A stretch of DNA of 64,000 nucleotides from Halobacillus yeomjeoni (GCF_020171525.1 NZ_JAIVAI010000005.1:1-64000); one strand, 5' to 3'; shown: positions 34,617-43,379, counted from the stretch's first letter. The notes: generated by a model not told the origin, from the letters alone. Program-made: numbers and translations.

Positions 34617-35738
34617 ATGCAGAAATATATCGTAGTAGGAGCAGGCATTTTAGGAGCTTCCACAGCCTATCACTTGGCAAAAGCCGGAGCGGATGTCACG
34701 ATTGTCGACAGAAAAGACTCAGGGCAGGCAACTGAAGCAGCCGCTGGTATCGTTTGTCCATGGCTTGCTCAACGCAGGAATAAAAAATGGTACCGCCTTG
34801 TCAAAGGTGGCGCGAGATATTACCCGGAACTGATTGAAAAGTTGAAAGAAGACGGGGAGACGGAAACAGGCTACCAAATAGTTGGGGCTCTCAGTCTCCA
34901 TAACGATGAGAAGAAGCTGGAGAAAACGATTGAGAGAGCCACTAAACGGAGAGAAGATGCTCCTGAAATCGGCGACATTACGTTATTATCCTCAGAGGAG
35001 GCCAAAAAATTATTCCCACCTCTAGCAGACGGGTATCAAGCTGTTCATGTAAGTGGCGCAGCACGTGTCGATGGACGTGCTATGCGCGATGCATTATTGA
35101 GTGCAGCGCAGAAAAATGGAGCCACCTTCGTGAAAGGAGATGCTGAACTGATTTATGAAGGAAAATCGGTTACGGGAGTGAAGGTGAATGGCAATGATGT
35201 GTTGTCAGGTCATGTACTCCTTACTGCAGGGGCATGGGCCAAGCCTTTACTTGCACCGTTAGGCGTAGATTTTCTCGTTTCTTCTCAAAAAGCACAACTT
35301 GTACATTTGGATCTGCCTGATACAGCAACAAGTGACTGGCCTGTCGTCATGCCGCCTAACAACCAATATCTTTTGTCATTCGGGGGAGGCCGGGTCGTCA
35401 TCGGAGCGACACATGAGAAAGGCCATGATTTTGACTATCGTACAACTGCCGGGGGTCTACATTACATTTTTGATAAAGCACTGGAAGTCGCTCCTGGTTT
35501 ATATGACAGTACGGTAGCTGAAACTCGAGTCGGATTTCGACCATTCACCCCTGGTTCCCTGCCTATCTTTGGGGAAGTACCAGGAATAAAAGGAATGTTG
35601 GTAGCCAATGGACTTGGTGCCTCAGGATTGACTTCCGGTCCTTACCTAGGGTCTGAACTCGCAAAACTTGCTATGGGGAAAGAAACAGAATTGGACCCAG
35701 CTGAGTTTGATGTGAGTGAAGCGATCGGTACCGACTAA
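34617..35738 (+). CDS. FAD-dependent amino-acid oxidoreductase (DadA/glycine-oxidase-like)
   Basis: A 373-aa flavoprotein of the DAO family. The N-terminal ADP-binding motif is VVGAGILGASTAYHLAKAG with acidic VDRKDS following. The central AGAWAKPLL and C-terminal GFRPFTPGSLPIFG and NGLGASGLTSGPYLG form the FAD site. It probably oxidises a D-amino acid or secondary amine. The substrate cannot be read. The ATG has a GAAAAGGTGTG site. It is monocistronic with a strong terminator. Confidence 0.82.
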   Translation: MQKYIVVGAGILGASTAYHLAKAGADVTIVDRKDSGQATEAAAGIVCPWLAQRRNKKWYRLVKGGARYYPELIEKLKEDGETETGYQIVGALSLHNDEKKLEKTIERATKRREDAPEIGDITLLSSEEAKKLFPPLADGYQAVHVSGAARVDGRAMRDALLSAAQKNGATFVKGDAELIYEGKSVTGVKVNGNDVLSGHVLLTAGAWAKPLLAPLGVDFLVSSQKAQLVHLDLPDTATSDWPVVMPPNNQYLLSFGGGRVVIGATHEKGHDFDYRTTAGGLHYIFDKALEVAPGLYDSTVAETRVGFRPFTPGSLPIFGEVPGIKGMLVANGLGASGLTSGPYLGSELAKLAMGKETELDPAEFDVSEAIGTD

Positions 35739-35766
35739 AACCAAGGTTTCAATTTTAAGGAATAAA

Positions 35767-35803
35767 GAGAGGGTGTCCATTTATCGTGGACACCCTCTTT
35801 TTT
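35767..35803 (+). terminator. Terminator after the FAD oxidoreductase gene
   Basis: A 12-bp stem AGAGGGTGTCCA/TGGACACCCTCT is followed by five to six T. Confidence 0.9.
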
Positions 35804-35896
35804 CACTCGGATCCGCTGATTCATTTGTTAGGCAGACCTATTGGGATAAGAAACAAGCCGCTCTCCAGGGCATGTATGGAAGGGTTGTGAGGTCTT

Positions 35897-36313
35897 TTAT
35901 TGATTTGGATAATCGCAGTATTCTATGATTGTTCCTTCCGTATCGGCAGGATTCAAATAAATCAATCGACGACCATGTTTATTCGTGCGAAGAGACCAAT
36001 CAAGTGTACGAATGCCTTGTTCTTCAAGATCTTTCAAAGCTGCATCCAAGTCCCCGACATCATAAGCGACATGATGGACGCCTTTCCCTTTTTGTTTGAT
36101 GAAACGAGCGATAGGAGACGTGGTATTATTCGTAGGCATCAACAGCTCTGTCCTGTCGCCATGTATATCAATAATCGCAATTTCACTTTCGACACCCTCA
36201 GCTTCACTCCTGTAGTGATCGACGAGTTTTCCTCCTAAAACATTCGTATAGAAAGAGATGCTGGAATCGATGTCTCTTACTGCTATGCCAATGTGATCGA
36301 ATTTCTTTTTCAT
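35897..36313 (-). CDS. VOC-family protein, methylmalonyl-CoA-epimerase-like
   Basis: A 138-aa vicinal-oxygen-chelate protein with two beta-alpha-beta-beta-beta modules. Module 1 begins KKFDHIGIAVRDI (His metal ligand). Module 2 has GVHHVAYDVGDLDAAL (second His) and ends EGTIIEYC (Glu ligand). The sequence order resembles methylmalonyl-CoA epimerase more than glyoxalase I. There is no mutase gene nearby, so the reaction is uncertain. The second ATG (36313) has better spacing from the CGAGGTGA site than the ATG six bases upstream. Confidence 0.8.
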   Translation of the reverse strand: MKKKFDHIGIAVRDIDSSISFYTNVLGGKLVDHYRSEAEGVESEIAIIDIHGDRTELLMPTNNTTSPIARFIKQKGKGVHHVAYDVGDLDAALKDLEEQGIRTLDWSLRTNKHGRRLIYLNPADTEGTIIEYCDYPNQ

Positions 36314-36364
36314 TATCATTCACCTCGTTATTTTTTAAATATATTAAGATTTTCAGCCTATTTT

Positions 36365-36402
36365 GTTCGTTAAAATCGAACAATTACCATTATTAGGTAA
36401 TT
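36365..36402. promoter_or_regulatory. Two tandem palindromes between divergent genes
   Basis: GTTCG-N7-CGAAC (36365-36381) is followed immediately by AATTACC-N7-GGTAATT (36382-36402). They lie between the VOC gene and a small membrane protein gene. They are possible operators; the regulator is unknown. The first is not a LexA box, because the half-sites face the wrong way. Confidence 0.4.
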
Positions 36403-36453
36403 ACACAATACAAGCATGTTTTTTATCATACGCTAGTATTGGGAGGTGAGGTT

Positions 36454-36663
36454 ATGCCTGAATTTATGAAAGGAGTTGGACTAGCGCTTTTTTCGCTTTT
36501 CCTTGCTCCACTTGCTCTAGCAGGAGTAGCTGGTGTTGCCATCGCAGTTAATTCTGCGTTAGCCACCACGACTCTACTCGTCACTTTGCTAGTTTTATCA
36601 GTCATCTGGTTGATTGTTTTCGCCTATCTAGCTGATAAAGCCATTGAATCAAGTCGAACATAA
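36454..36663 (+). CDS. Small two-helix membrane protein
   Basis: A 69-aa protein made almost wholly of two transmembrane helices: VGLALFSLFLAPLALAGVAG and ALATTTLLVTLLVLSVIWLIV. It has a short polar tail ADKAIESSRT. The ATG at 36454 follows a strong GGGAGGTGAGG site. No family was recognised. It could be a membrane stress peptide or a toxin-like protein. A terminator follows. Confidence 0.7.
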   Translation: MPEFMKGVGLALFSLFLAPLALAGVAGVAIAVNSALATTTLLVTLLVLSVIWLIVFAYLADKAIESSRT

Positions 36664-36685
36664 AAAGAGAACTCCTGACTATCTT

Positions 36686-36726
36686 ATCAAAAAACATCGT
36701 TTTATGATGTTTTTTGATTTTTTTTT
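36686..36726 (+). terminator. Terminator after the small membrane protein gene
   Basis: The stem ATCAAAAAACATC/GATGTTTTTTGAT is followed by TTTTTTTT. Confidence 0.8.
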
Positions 36727-36953
36727 GCTGTTCACCCATTTGTTTGATTAAATGAAGTAAAGAGTTGGCTGGACTTTTATATGAACATACACTTGAAAAC
36801 ACTGTACATCATTTGTAAAAGATAGAGGTTTGAAAGAAGGCTGAATATGGGAAAGCCTAAGTATCATGGTTATTAAAGGAAACTGGGTGGATAATACATA
36901 CTTTTCACCCATTCAGACGACGATAAACTTATACTAAGAGTGAGGAACCGATA

Positions 36954-38447
36954 ATGATGATATCTTTTAACAACTTAGGACAAATCAATATAAAGAGAAT
37001 CTACGGCCCTCAAAAACAAGAGGTCGGAAAGCTCTCCTTTCACTCTAAACGGGTGGAGGCGGACTCTGCCTACTTCAGTATCCGAGGGGTAAATTTTAAT
37101 GGAGATGATTATATTGAAGAAGCCATACTTTCCGGTGCCAATACAGTCTTTTCCTCTGATCGTGATCTGATTGAGAAATTATCGACCGTTTATCCTCATT
37201 GTACATTTCTCTTGGTCGGAAATGTCAGAGAATCGATGGCTGCATTTGCAAAGTTATACTTTGACAAACCTGATGAAAAGCTGAAAACGATCGGTGTTAC
37301 AGGAACGAACGGAAAAACAACGGTTACCGCATATGTCCGTTCTCTTTTGTCTTTACTGGGGATGCCGACAGGGTCGATAGGCACTACTGGAATATGGTCT
37401 TCTGAAAGGAAATTGGATTATAAAAAAAGCACACCGACAACACCTGAAGCGCTGGACCTTCATCAGATTTTTTCAGATTTGGTCAACTTGGATGATGAAG
37501 CGGTGGCCATGGAAGTATCTTCAATCGCTTTAGATCAGCATCGTGTAGACGGTATTTTGTTTGATGTAGGGATTCATACGAACTTTTCAGAAGAGCATTT
37601 GGAATATCATAAAACGATCGATCATTATAAAGAGTGCAAATTGAGGCTGTTTCAACAGTCGGACAAAAAAGTCGTCAATCTGGATGATGCAGGAATCGGG
37701 GCAGACTTAAAAGCCAAGTGTAAAGGATCTATGCTCACCTACAGCATCGAATCCCATCCAGAAGCCGATTTGAGAGCAGAAAACATTGAAGTGATGGAGG
37801 AAGGATCGATTTTTGATTTGTGGTATAAGGGCAGTGCGTACCCTATTTATGTTCCCGTATATGGAACTTACAATGTAGCTAATGTTCTGTCTGCGGTTGG
37901 AGCTGCTCTTCATCTTGGATTTTCAATGCAGGATATCTTGTGCGTACTGCCTAGTCTGCAAGGCCCGGTGGGACGTTTTCAAGTGATGAAGCTGCCTCAA
38001 AACCAAAAAGTCATTCTTGATTATGCTCATACACCAGTAGCTTTGAACCGATTGGTGGAAGAAGTGAAAAAGCTGAAATACAGAAGATTGATTGTCATGA
38101 TTGCTGGAATTGGTATAAGAGATTTTAATAAAATGCCGAAAATGGCAGCTGAGATTGAAGGGAAAGCCGATGAAGTGGTAGTGACGGTAGACCACCCAGG
38201 GTACCATGATCCGAAAGTCATTGTTGAGCAGGTCATGACAGGCTTTAAAAATCCCGATAAAGGCAATATCCATACAACGCTGACCAGAAAAGAAGGGGTC
38301 GAACGTGCATTGAACATTGGAGGGCCGGACGATATCATACTGTTGACCAGCGGATGTATCAACAATGCCCAAATCATCCGTGGTGAGGAAGTCCCTCATT
38401 CAGATGAAGCGATTATTGAACGTTTTTATCCTCCGGTAGCTCAATGA
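36954..38447 (+). CDS. Divergent stand-alone Mur ligase (MurE paralogue)
   Basis: A 497-aa ATP-dependent ligase with the three MurE domains. An N-terminal UDP-binding domain (about 1-105) comes first. A central ATPase follows, with P-loop GVTGTNGKTT at 114-123 and the carbamylated-lysine region HYKECKLRLF. The C-terminal domain contains DYAHTPVAL. The motif that recognises meso-diaminopimelate in MurE (DNPR) reads DHPG here (413-416), and the later GKGHE signature reads SGCINN. So it is unlikely to add DAP and may use another amino acid or acceptor. It is monocistronic, away from any division-wall cluster. Annotation as plain murE would be misleading. Confidence 0.82.
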   Translation: MMISFNNLGQINIKRIYGPQKQEVGKLSFHSKRVEADSAYFSIRGVNFNGDDYIEEAILSGANTVFSSDRDLIEKLSTVYPHCTFLLVGNVRESMAAFAKLYFDKPDEKLKTIGVTGTNGKTTVTAYVRSLLSLLGMPTGSIGTTGIWSSERKLDYKKSTPTTPEALDLHQIFSDLVNLDDEAVAMEVSSIALDQHRVDGILFDVGIHTNFSEEHLEYHKTIDHYKECKLRLFQQSDKKVVNLDDAGIGADLKAKCKGSMLTYSIESHPEADLRAENIEVMEEGSIFDLWYKGSAYPIYVPVYGTYNVANVLSAVGAALHLGFSMQDILCVLPSLQGPVGRFQVMKLPQNQKVILDYAHTPVALNRLVEEVKKLKYRRLIVMIAGIGIRDFNKMPKMAAEIEGKADEVVVTVDHPGYHDPKVIVEQVMTGFKNPDKGNIHTTLTRKEGVERALNIGGPDDIILLTSGCINNAQIIRGEEVPHSDEAIIERFYPPVAQ

Positions 38448-38454
38448 AAGATAT

Positions 38455-38485
38455 AAGTACAGGCCTGGGGCCTGTACTTTTTTTA
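38455..38485 (+). terminator. Terminator of the Mur ligase gene
   Basis: The stem AAGTACAGGCC/GGCCTGTACTT is followed by TTTTTATTT. Repeat element 3 abuts the T-tract. Confidence 0.9.
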
Positions 38486-38488
38486 TTT

Positions 38489-38580
38489 GGCTTTGTTTGA
38501 GCATTCTAATAAAAAATGAACCACGACAAGAGGGAACGTAAAAAAACGTATAAATATCAGCAATAGTCTTTAACAGAGAC
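38489..38580 (+). repeat. TIR repeat, element 3 (short, decayed)
   Basis: The left end GGCTTTGTTTGAG (degenerate) starts immediately after TTTTATTT. The right end, read on the minus strand, is GTCTCTGTTAAAG followed by TTGCTGATATT. Only 92 bp remain and the GC-rich core is lost. It probably derives from the same family as elements 1 and 2. Confidence 0.6.
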
Positions 38581-38702
38581 ATTTAATTAAACGTTTGTTC
38601 AGGGAGCATAACGGTTGAATATTGTTGCAAGGGTTGATTAAATAATACATGTCATTATATAATAAATAAGTTTAATAATGCTGATATAGGAGGTGTTTGG
38701 GG

Positions 38703-39599
38703 ATGCAAGTCATTGATGTAAGTAAAACGATCCCTGCTGTTGAAAAGGGAACAGTTCTTGTAATAGGGGTGATGGACAGTGTCCATATAGGAGAGCGGTA
38801 TGTGCTGGAAAAAGCTCAAGAACTTTCTTCTGACGATGAGGAAATAGCGGTATATGGAATTTCTTCAGCCTCTGCTCCAATGGTGACGATTGAGAATGAT
38901 CGGAACTTTCTTCTGAAGAGCTATGGAGTAAAACGTTACTATCAAGTTCCTGCACAGGAGCATGCCCAAGCAACTCCTGATCATTTCATCAGGAACCATT
39001 ATGAAGCTTTAAATATTACACACATCGTGGTCTCAGAAACGGTTCAAAACGCCGCCTATTCAGTGGAAACCTTGAGAAAATGGTCACAGAAGATGGATGT
39101 TCCAATGACTGTGATTTCAGATCTCAAGGTTCACGGGGATAATGTTACCGAAACCAGAATTCTTCCCCTTATTGAACAGGGTCGTATGGAAGCGGCAAAG
39201 TCTTTGCTGGGGAGGCCTTTTACACTGAATGGTGAGGTGGTAAAAGGGCAGCAGCTCGGGAGAGAACTAGGTTTTCCTACTTTGAATTTAGGCGGTATCG
39301 ACAGCTATGTAAAGGTGAAGCCGGCTGTATATATAGGTTTAATAAAAGTTGAAGGAGAGCCCGATACTTTTTATTATGCGTTGATCAACGCAGGGTACCG
39401 ACCGACCGTGAACGGAGATTCTTATAAAGTAGAGGCCTATTTACTCGACTTTAATGGGGATCTCTATGGGAAACAGGTTTCTGTACAGTTTTTACGACGG
39501 TTAAGAGATGAAGAAAATTTTGATGGCTTGGATGCTTTGGTCGATCAAATGAAAAAAGATGAAGAGATGACGCGGGATATTTTAGGACTAGAAAAGTGA
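38703..39599 (+). CDS. RibF-like riboflavin kinase/FAD synthetase paralogue
   Basis: A 298-aa protein with the RibF two-domain plan. The C-terminal riboflavin kinase domain (about 165-298) looks intact. It has GRPFTLNGEVVKGQQLGRELGFPTLNL, then AGYRPTVNGD and VEAYLLDFNGDLYGK. In the N-terminal FMN adenylyltransferase domain, the usual GxFDGVHxGH motif reads GVMDSVHIGER, so the last catalytic His and the FDG are lost. It may act only as a flavokinase or a regulator. The ATG at 38703 is set by AGGAGG at 38688. YuzB and DUF1189-like genes follow closely. Confidence 0.8.
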   Translation: MQVIDVSKTIPAVEKGTVLVIGVMDSVHIGERYVLEKAQELSSDDEEIAVYGISSASAPMVTIENDRNFLLKSYGVKRYYQVPAQEHAQATPDHFIRNHYEALNITHIVVSETVQNAAYSVETLRKWSQKMDVPMTVISDLKVHGDNVTETRILPLIEQGRMEAAKSLLGRPFTLNGEVVKGQQLGRELGFPTLNLGGIDSYVKVKPAVYIGLIKVEGEPDTFYYALINAGYRPTVNGDSYKVEAYLLDFNGDLYGKQVSVQFLRRLRDEENFDGLDALVDQMKKDEEMTRDILGLEK

Positions 39600-39622
39600 C
39601 ACCTTAGAAAGGAGTATTCACC

Positions 39623-39871
39623 ATGGGAATCGTTGTAGTAGAGGTTTGTGATGGCAACTTGATTACGGAGATGGATATTGAGAGCATCATCGAGTCCGAA
39701 TACCCTGAAGTAGCCGTGCTCATGAACGAATGCCTTTCATTTTGCGGAATGTGTGCCGTCCGTCCATATGCCATTGTGAACGGTTCGCGAGTATTCGGCA
39801 AAACACCAGAAGAAGCTCTGGAGAAAATCCGTAAGAAGATAGAAGAAGAACTTGCTGTATATGCAGATTAA
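39623..39871 (+). CDS. yuzB: YuzB family protein (DUF1450)
   Basis: An 82-aa protein of the DUF1450/YuzB family. The conserved core MNECLSFCGMCAVRPYAIVNG carries three cysteines in a C-x3-C-x2-C arrangement, suggesting metal or redox chemistry in a thioredoxin-like fold. Function is unknown in B. subtilis. It lies 23 bp after the RibF-like gene with an AAAGGAG site and 14 bp before the next gene, so it is probably in one operon. Confidence 0.88.
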   Translation: MGIVVVEVCDGNLITEMDIESIIESEYPEVAVLMNECLSFCGMCAVRPYAIVNGSRVFGKTPEEALEKIRKKIEEELAVYAD

Positions 39872-39885
39872 GGTAGGAGATTATT

Positions 39886-40380
39886 GTGGGGATGATTCAA
39901 TCATTTTGGAATAGTGTACGACTCCCGAAAAAAGAAGCAATGTTTCAGTTGAATCGTAATGGCATGACGCATACGATTTCGTATTTATTCATATTGTTAG
40001 CTCTATTATTCATGCCTGATATGATTTACTCTGTGTTGTATCTGGATTCTAGTTTAACTGAAGTTTCCCGTGGACAGTATTTGGTCCAAATGTTTGTATT
40101 TTATCCATTATTCATCATTTTTCTGATATTGATCGGAGTATCGGTTTTAGCTGGAGTGTGTCTATTGATGCGGAAAGCTATGGGGAGAAAACTGACTTAC
40201 CAGCAGTTGTGGAAAATGACCGCATACGCTTCGACTTTGCCGTTGATTTTGAGTGTGTTGCTAAAAACGCTGGCTGTCCCGGACGGTGTTAGTGCTCTAT
40301 TGTTTTTTACTGTATTTTTTTACATGATGTATCAGATGATTGCAATTTACCCTAAAACACCCACCAAACGGTCGTCTTAA
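39886..40380 (+). CDS. DUF1189-like membrane protein
   Basis: A 164-aa integral membrane protein. It begins QSFWNSVRLPKKEAMFQLNR, the amphipathic entry helix typical of DUF1189 proteins. Four transmembrane helices follow, near residues 30-48, 65-90, 110-128 and 130-148. It is shorter than the DUF1189 proteins I recall, because the outer domain between helices 1 and 2 is small. The GTG at 39886 has a TAGGAG site; an ATG at 39892 is possible. It is the last gene of a likely ribF-like/yuzB operon. Confidence 0.6.
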   Translation: MGMIQSFWNSVRLPKKEAMFQLNRNGMTHTISYLFILLALLFMPDMIYSVLYLDSSLTEVSRGQYLVQMFVFYPLFIIFLILIGVSVLAGVCLLMRKAMGRKLTYQQLWKMTAYASTLPLILSVLLKTLAVPDGVSALLFFTVFFYMMYQMIAIYPKTPTKRSS

Positions 40381-40410
40381 TGTGACAACCCCTTGGTGGG
40401 TGTTTTCTAC
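40354..40410 (+). terminator. Bidirectional terminator overlapping gene ends
   Basis: The stem AAAACACCCACCAA/TTGGTGGGTGTTTT has a long loop. The left arm is inside the last codons of the DUF1189-like gene. The T- and A-rich arms allow termination in both directions. Confidence 0.65.
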
Positions 40411-40724
40411 TTTTCCTGCTTTGACCTTCGGTATCCAGCATTTATAGCTTCGATTTCTGTTGAAAACAACTCATATTCTTGAACGTCTTCGTAGTAACGG
40501 CTTCCTGGTACATGATAGATTCGTTCTCCCTCATTTGTTATATGTGCTTTGACAGGAAGCTCATTCAACACGTTTCCATTAAGCTTTTTCTTCGGAGTAA
40601 CTTTGTCCAATGACACGCGGACATTTAATTTAACGCCCTTTTTTTTGATAAGTATAGAGCGGAAGTAATAGAATGCGCCCAAAGTGATACTTGCGTAAGT
40701 AACCTTTTTCTTCAAGTTACTCAT
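40407..40724 (-). CDS. Sunset-domain membrane-anchored protein
   Basis: A 105-aa protein with a short N-terminal hydrophobic segment (VTYASITLGAFYYFRSILI, about residues 8-26). A C-terminal sunset domain (ITNEGERIYHVPGSRYYEDV then ELFSTEIEAINAGYRRSK) follows. This is a small fold related to the Ada metal-binding domain, often found at the end of secreted nucleases and wall proteins. Here it stands alone behind a membrane anchor. Function is unknown. The ATG has a GGGGGGAACG site, and a single-gene unit is likely. Confidence 0.72.
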   Translation of the reverse strand: MSNLKKKVTYASITLGAFYYFRSILIKKKGVKLNVRVSLDKVTPKKKLNGNVLNELPVKAHITNEGERIYHVPGSRYYEDVQEYELFSTEIEAINAGYRRSKQEK

Positions 40725-40846
40725 ACCGTTCCCCCCTTGTGATATCGTATGCTTGGCCGTTAAAAAAGTTCTTGTCTCAAGGGGGGATGGACACCAGTGA
40801 AACCTCCTGATTTTTGGAACGTCTAATTGAGTAGAGGTGATGAAAA

Positions 40847-41263
40847 ATGAAACGTTGGATGGGCGTTTTACTCATTGTCATAATGGTCGGTTGTACAGAA
40901 AGTCCGGATATAGGGGAAGGCTCGAAAAATCGTACTGGAACGGGGGTTTCAAATATGGAGGCACCATCTGACAATATCGAGAAGTTGGATGATTTTATTC
41001 AAAAGTATCACAACGGAGTTCAGGCAGAGGTGCGAATCATTCAATCAAGCGTTGAAGGAGACCCTGTGTATACAGATTTGACCTACACAGGAGAAAACAT
41101 CCTATATAAACATGATACGAGGAAAGTGAAAGTGGGAGAGGGGCAAATCATTGAACGAACTTGTGAAAAAATTGAAAAGGTAAAAAAAGATGAATCACTC
41201 GTGTATGTGTTAAAGTGTGGATTTTACGGATCCATTGAAATATATGAAACCACAATAGAGTAA
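40847..41263 (+). CDS. DUF4362 lipoprotein
   Basis: A 138-aa lipoprotein. The signal MKRWMGVLLIVIMVGC gives a lipidated cysteine at residue 16. The mature domain matches DUF4362: EKLDDFIQKYHNGVQAEVRI, SSVEGDPVYTDLTYTGENI and a cysteine pair in ERTCEKIEKV and VLKCGFYG that may form a disulfide. Many Bacillus genomes carry members; function is unknown. The ATG has a GAGGTGATG site. It is divergent from the sunset-domain gene. Confidence 0.8.
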   Translation: MKRWMGVLLIVIMVGCTESPDIGEGSKNRTGTGVSNMEAPSDNIEKLDDFIQKYHNGVQAEVRIIQSSVEGDPVYTDLTYTGENILYKHDTRKVKVGEGQIIERTCEKIEKVKKDESLVYVLKCGFYGSIEIYETTIE

Positions 41264-41353
41264 ACAGGTTTGTTCAATGAGCAGATAGTAAGCGGTGCGA
41301 AACCCCATATGCTACACTACGATTGTGAATATGCAATGAAAGGGGAAGATGCA

Positions 41354-42178
41354 ATGCAAACGATGATGCTGCATAATAAAGTGGAGATGCCGCAGTTAGG
41401 GTTCGGCGTTTGGCAAGTTGAAGAAGGGGAAGCGGTACCGGCTGTAACCAAAGCGATCGAAACGGGTTACCGTTCCATTGATACAGCGATGATTTATGGA
41501 AATGAAGAACAAGTAGGCGAAGCGATTCGTGAAAGTGAAATAAAACGCGAAGAGCTGTTCATAACTACAAAGGTTTGGAACTCAGACCAAGGATTTGAAA
41601 ATACAATACAGGCGTTGGAAACAAGCTTGGATAAGCTTGGGTTAGACTATGTCGACCTTTATTTGATCCACTGGCCGACACCGGAATTCGATGAATATGT
41701 TGAAACCTACAAAGCATTGGAACAACTCCAAAAAGATGGAAAGGTGAAAGCGATCGGTGTGTGCAACTTCGATGTCGATCACTTGCAGCGCCTGCTTGAT
41801 GAATGTGAGGTCAAACCTGCAGTGAACCAAGTAGAATGCCACCCCTATCTTGCTCAAAACGAACTGAAAGATTTCTGTCGTCAGCACGGCATTTATGTAG
41901 AAGCATGGAGCCCGCTCATGCAGGGGGGAGAAGTCCTTCAGAATGATACCATTCAATCTATTGCAAAGAAGCATGGCAAAACTCCGGCTCAAGTAGTCAT
42001 TAGATGGCATCTTCAAAATGACACTATTGTCATCCCTAAATCTGTAACACCTTCAAGAATTGAAGAGAACTTCAACGTCTTCGATTTTGAATTGACACAT
42101 GAAGACATGGATGCGATCAATCAATTGGATCGTGAAGAGCGTAAAGGACCCAAGCCTTCTGAAATGAATGTTAGATAA
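41354..42178 (+). CDS. Aldo/keto reductase
   Basis: A 274-aa NADPH-dependent reductase with a TIM-barrel fold. The catalytic tetrad is in place: Asp and Tyr in DTAMIYGNE, Lys in TTKVW and His in LIHWP. The NADPH-binding C-terminal part shows VIPKSVTPSRIEENF. It resembles B. subtilis YvgN/YtbE, which reduce methylglyoxal and other aldehydes. The start at 41354 is set by GAAAGGGGAAG and by alignment (MQTMMLHNKVEMPQLGFGVW); an upstream extension is not conserved. A terminator follows. Confidence 0.9.
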   Translation: MQTMMLHNKVEMPQLGFGVWQVEEGEAVPAVTKAIETGYRSIDTAMIYGNEEQVGEAIRESEIKREELFITTKVWNSDQGFENTIQALETSLDKLGLDYVDLYLIHWPTPEFDEYVETYKALEQLQKDGKVKAIGVCNFDVDHLQRLLDECEVKPAVNQVECHPYLAQNELKDFCRQHGIYVEAWSPLMQGGEVLQNDTIQSIAKKHGKTPAQVVIRWHLQNDTIVIPKSVTPSRIEENFNVFDFELTHEDMDAINQLDREERKGPKPSEMNVR

Positions 42179-42187
42179 AGATATCCA

Positions 42188-42222
42188 AAAAGCTGTCGTG
42201 ATGATCACGGCAGCTTTTTTTA
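42188..42222 (+). terminator. Terminator of the aldo/keto reductase gene
   Basis: The stem AAAGCTGTCGTGAT/ATCACGGCAGCTTT is followed by a T-run. Confidence 0.88.
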
Positions 42223-42311
42223 TTGTAGTCTTTACTGAGCTCTCTCTGTCACTTTTAAAATATGTGGAATGGGGAAGATAGGTATATATCAATTTTTAAA
42301 GGAGATTCTTT

Positions 42312-43268
42312 ATGCAGATACGTTTCGGTTATGTTTCCCACGCCCTGTCTTTATGGGAAGCTACACCTGCCAAAACCCTTACTTATTCGAGATATAAAAA
42401 AATGTCACCCGAAGAGCGCATAGAAAAGTTAGAGTACATTACCCGCACAAATCTGCTTCATACCTTAAGGGCTCTACACTATAACATCGCTCATGAAATC
42501 AACTTGTACCGTTTTTCTTCTTCGCTCGTTCCTTTAGCCACACATGATGAAGTTGAATGGGATTATATCACCCCTTTTGAGGATTTATATAAAGAAATCG
42601 GCTCATTAGTCCAAAGGCATGAGATGAGGACAAGTTTTCACCCGAATCAGTTCACCCTATTTACAAGCGATAAGGACCATGTCACCCAAAACGCCATTCA
42701 GGATATGGAGTATCACTATGCTCTGCTGGAAGCGATGGGGTTACATGAAGAATCCCATATCAATTTACATGTGGGTGGGGCTTATGGGAACAAAGAAGAC
42801 GCCTTGAAGAGGTTTCATGAGAATTTGAAAACTCTGCCTGGACCAATCAAAGATCAAATGACGCTCGAAAATGATGATAAAACGTACACGACGAGTGAAA
42901 CGCTGGAGGTGTGTGAAAAGGAAAGCATTCCTATGATGTTTGATTATCATCATTTCATGGCCAATCACACAGAGGAAGAATCGTTAACGGATTTATTACC
43001 TCGGTTTTATAATACGTGGGAGAGGTTAGGGATGCCGCCCAAGATCCATATATCCTCTCCAAAATCTGAAAGTGAATTTAGAAGTCATGCTTCCTATGTA
43101 GATCCTGAATTCATAAAGCCTCTTCTAAAAGAGCTTAAGCGCTTTGATGTAGCGGTGGACTTCATGATTGAAGCGAAAGAGAAAGATCGAGCCCTTCTCC
43201 AATTGATTGATGATTTATCGAACATCAGAGGGTATAAGCGGGTTGGAGGAGCAACATTAAAAATTTAA
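42312..43268 (+). CDS. uvsE: UV DNA damage endonuclease UvsE
   Basis: A 318-aa TIM-barrel endonuclease that nicks 5' of UV photoproducts and starts an alternative excision repair. Family motifs: [20 protein letters not shown] at the N-terminus, FHPNQFTLF and HINLHVGG (metal-binding His), LENDDKTYT (Glu) and MFDYHHF. The length is typical for Bacillus UvsE. The ATG has a TAAAGGAG site. I see no LexA-type box just upstream. It is a single-gene unit. Confidence 0.93.
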   Translation: MQIRFGYVSHALSLWEATPAKTLTYSRYKKMSPEERIEKLEYITRTNLLHTLRALHYNIAHEINLYRFSSSLVPLATHDEVEWDYITPFEDLYKEIGSLVQRHEMRTSFHPNQFTLFTSDKDHVTQNAIQDMEYHYALLEAMGLHEESHINLHVGGAYGNKEDALKRFHENLKTLPGPIKDQMTLENDDKTYTTSETLEVCEKESIPMMFDYHHFMANHTEEESLTDLLPRFYNTWERLGMPPKIHISSPKSESEFRSHASYVDPEFIKPLLKELKRFDVAVDFMIEAKEKDRALLQLIDDLSNIRGYKRVGGATLKI

Positions 43269-43379
43269 CGTAAAGTGCTCGTAAATAATCTGAATATATT
43301 GAAAAATTTGTAATCAAGCTTACAGTTATTATGCCGTTGATTAGCTACAATAGAGACATAAAACAAAAAGGAGTGTGGC

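Noticed and set aside
36365-36381. A LexA/SOS box upstream of the small membrane protein
   Set aside because: The half-sites GTTCG and CGAAC are present but in the reverse order of the Bacillus box (CGAAC-N4-GTTCG).
41270-41353. A 28-residue N-terminal extension of the aldo/keto reductase
   Set aside because: Family members begin near MQTMMLHNKVEMPQLGFG, and the internal ATG has its own ribosome binding site.
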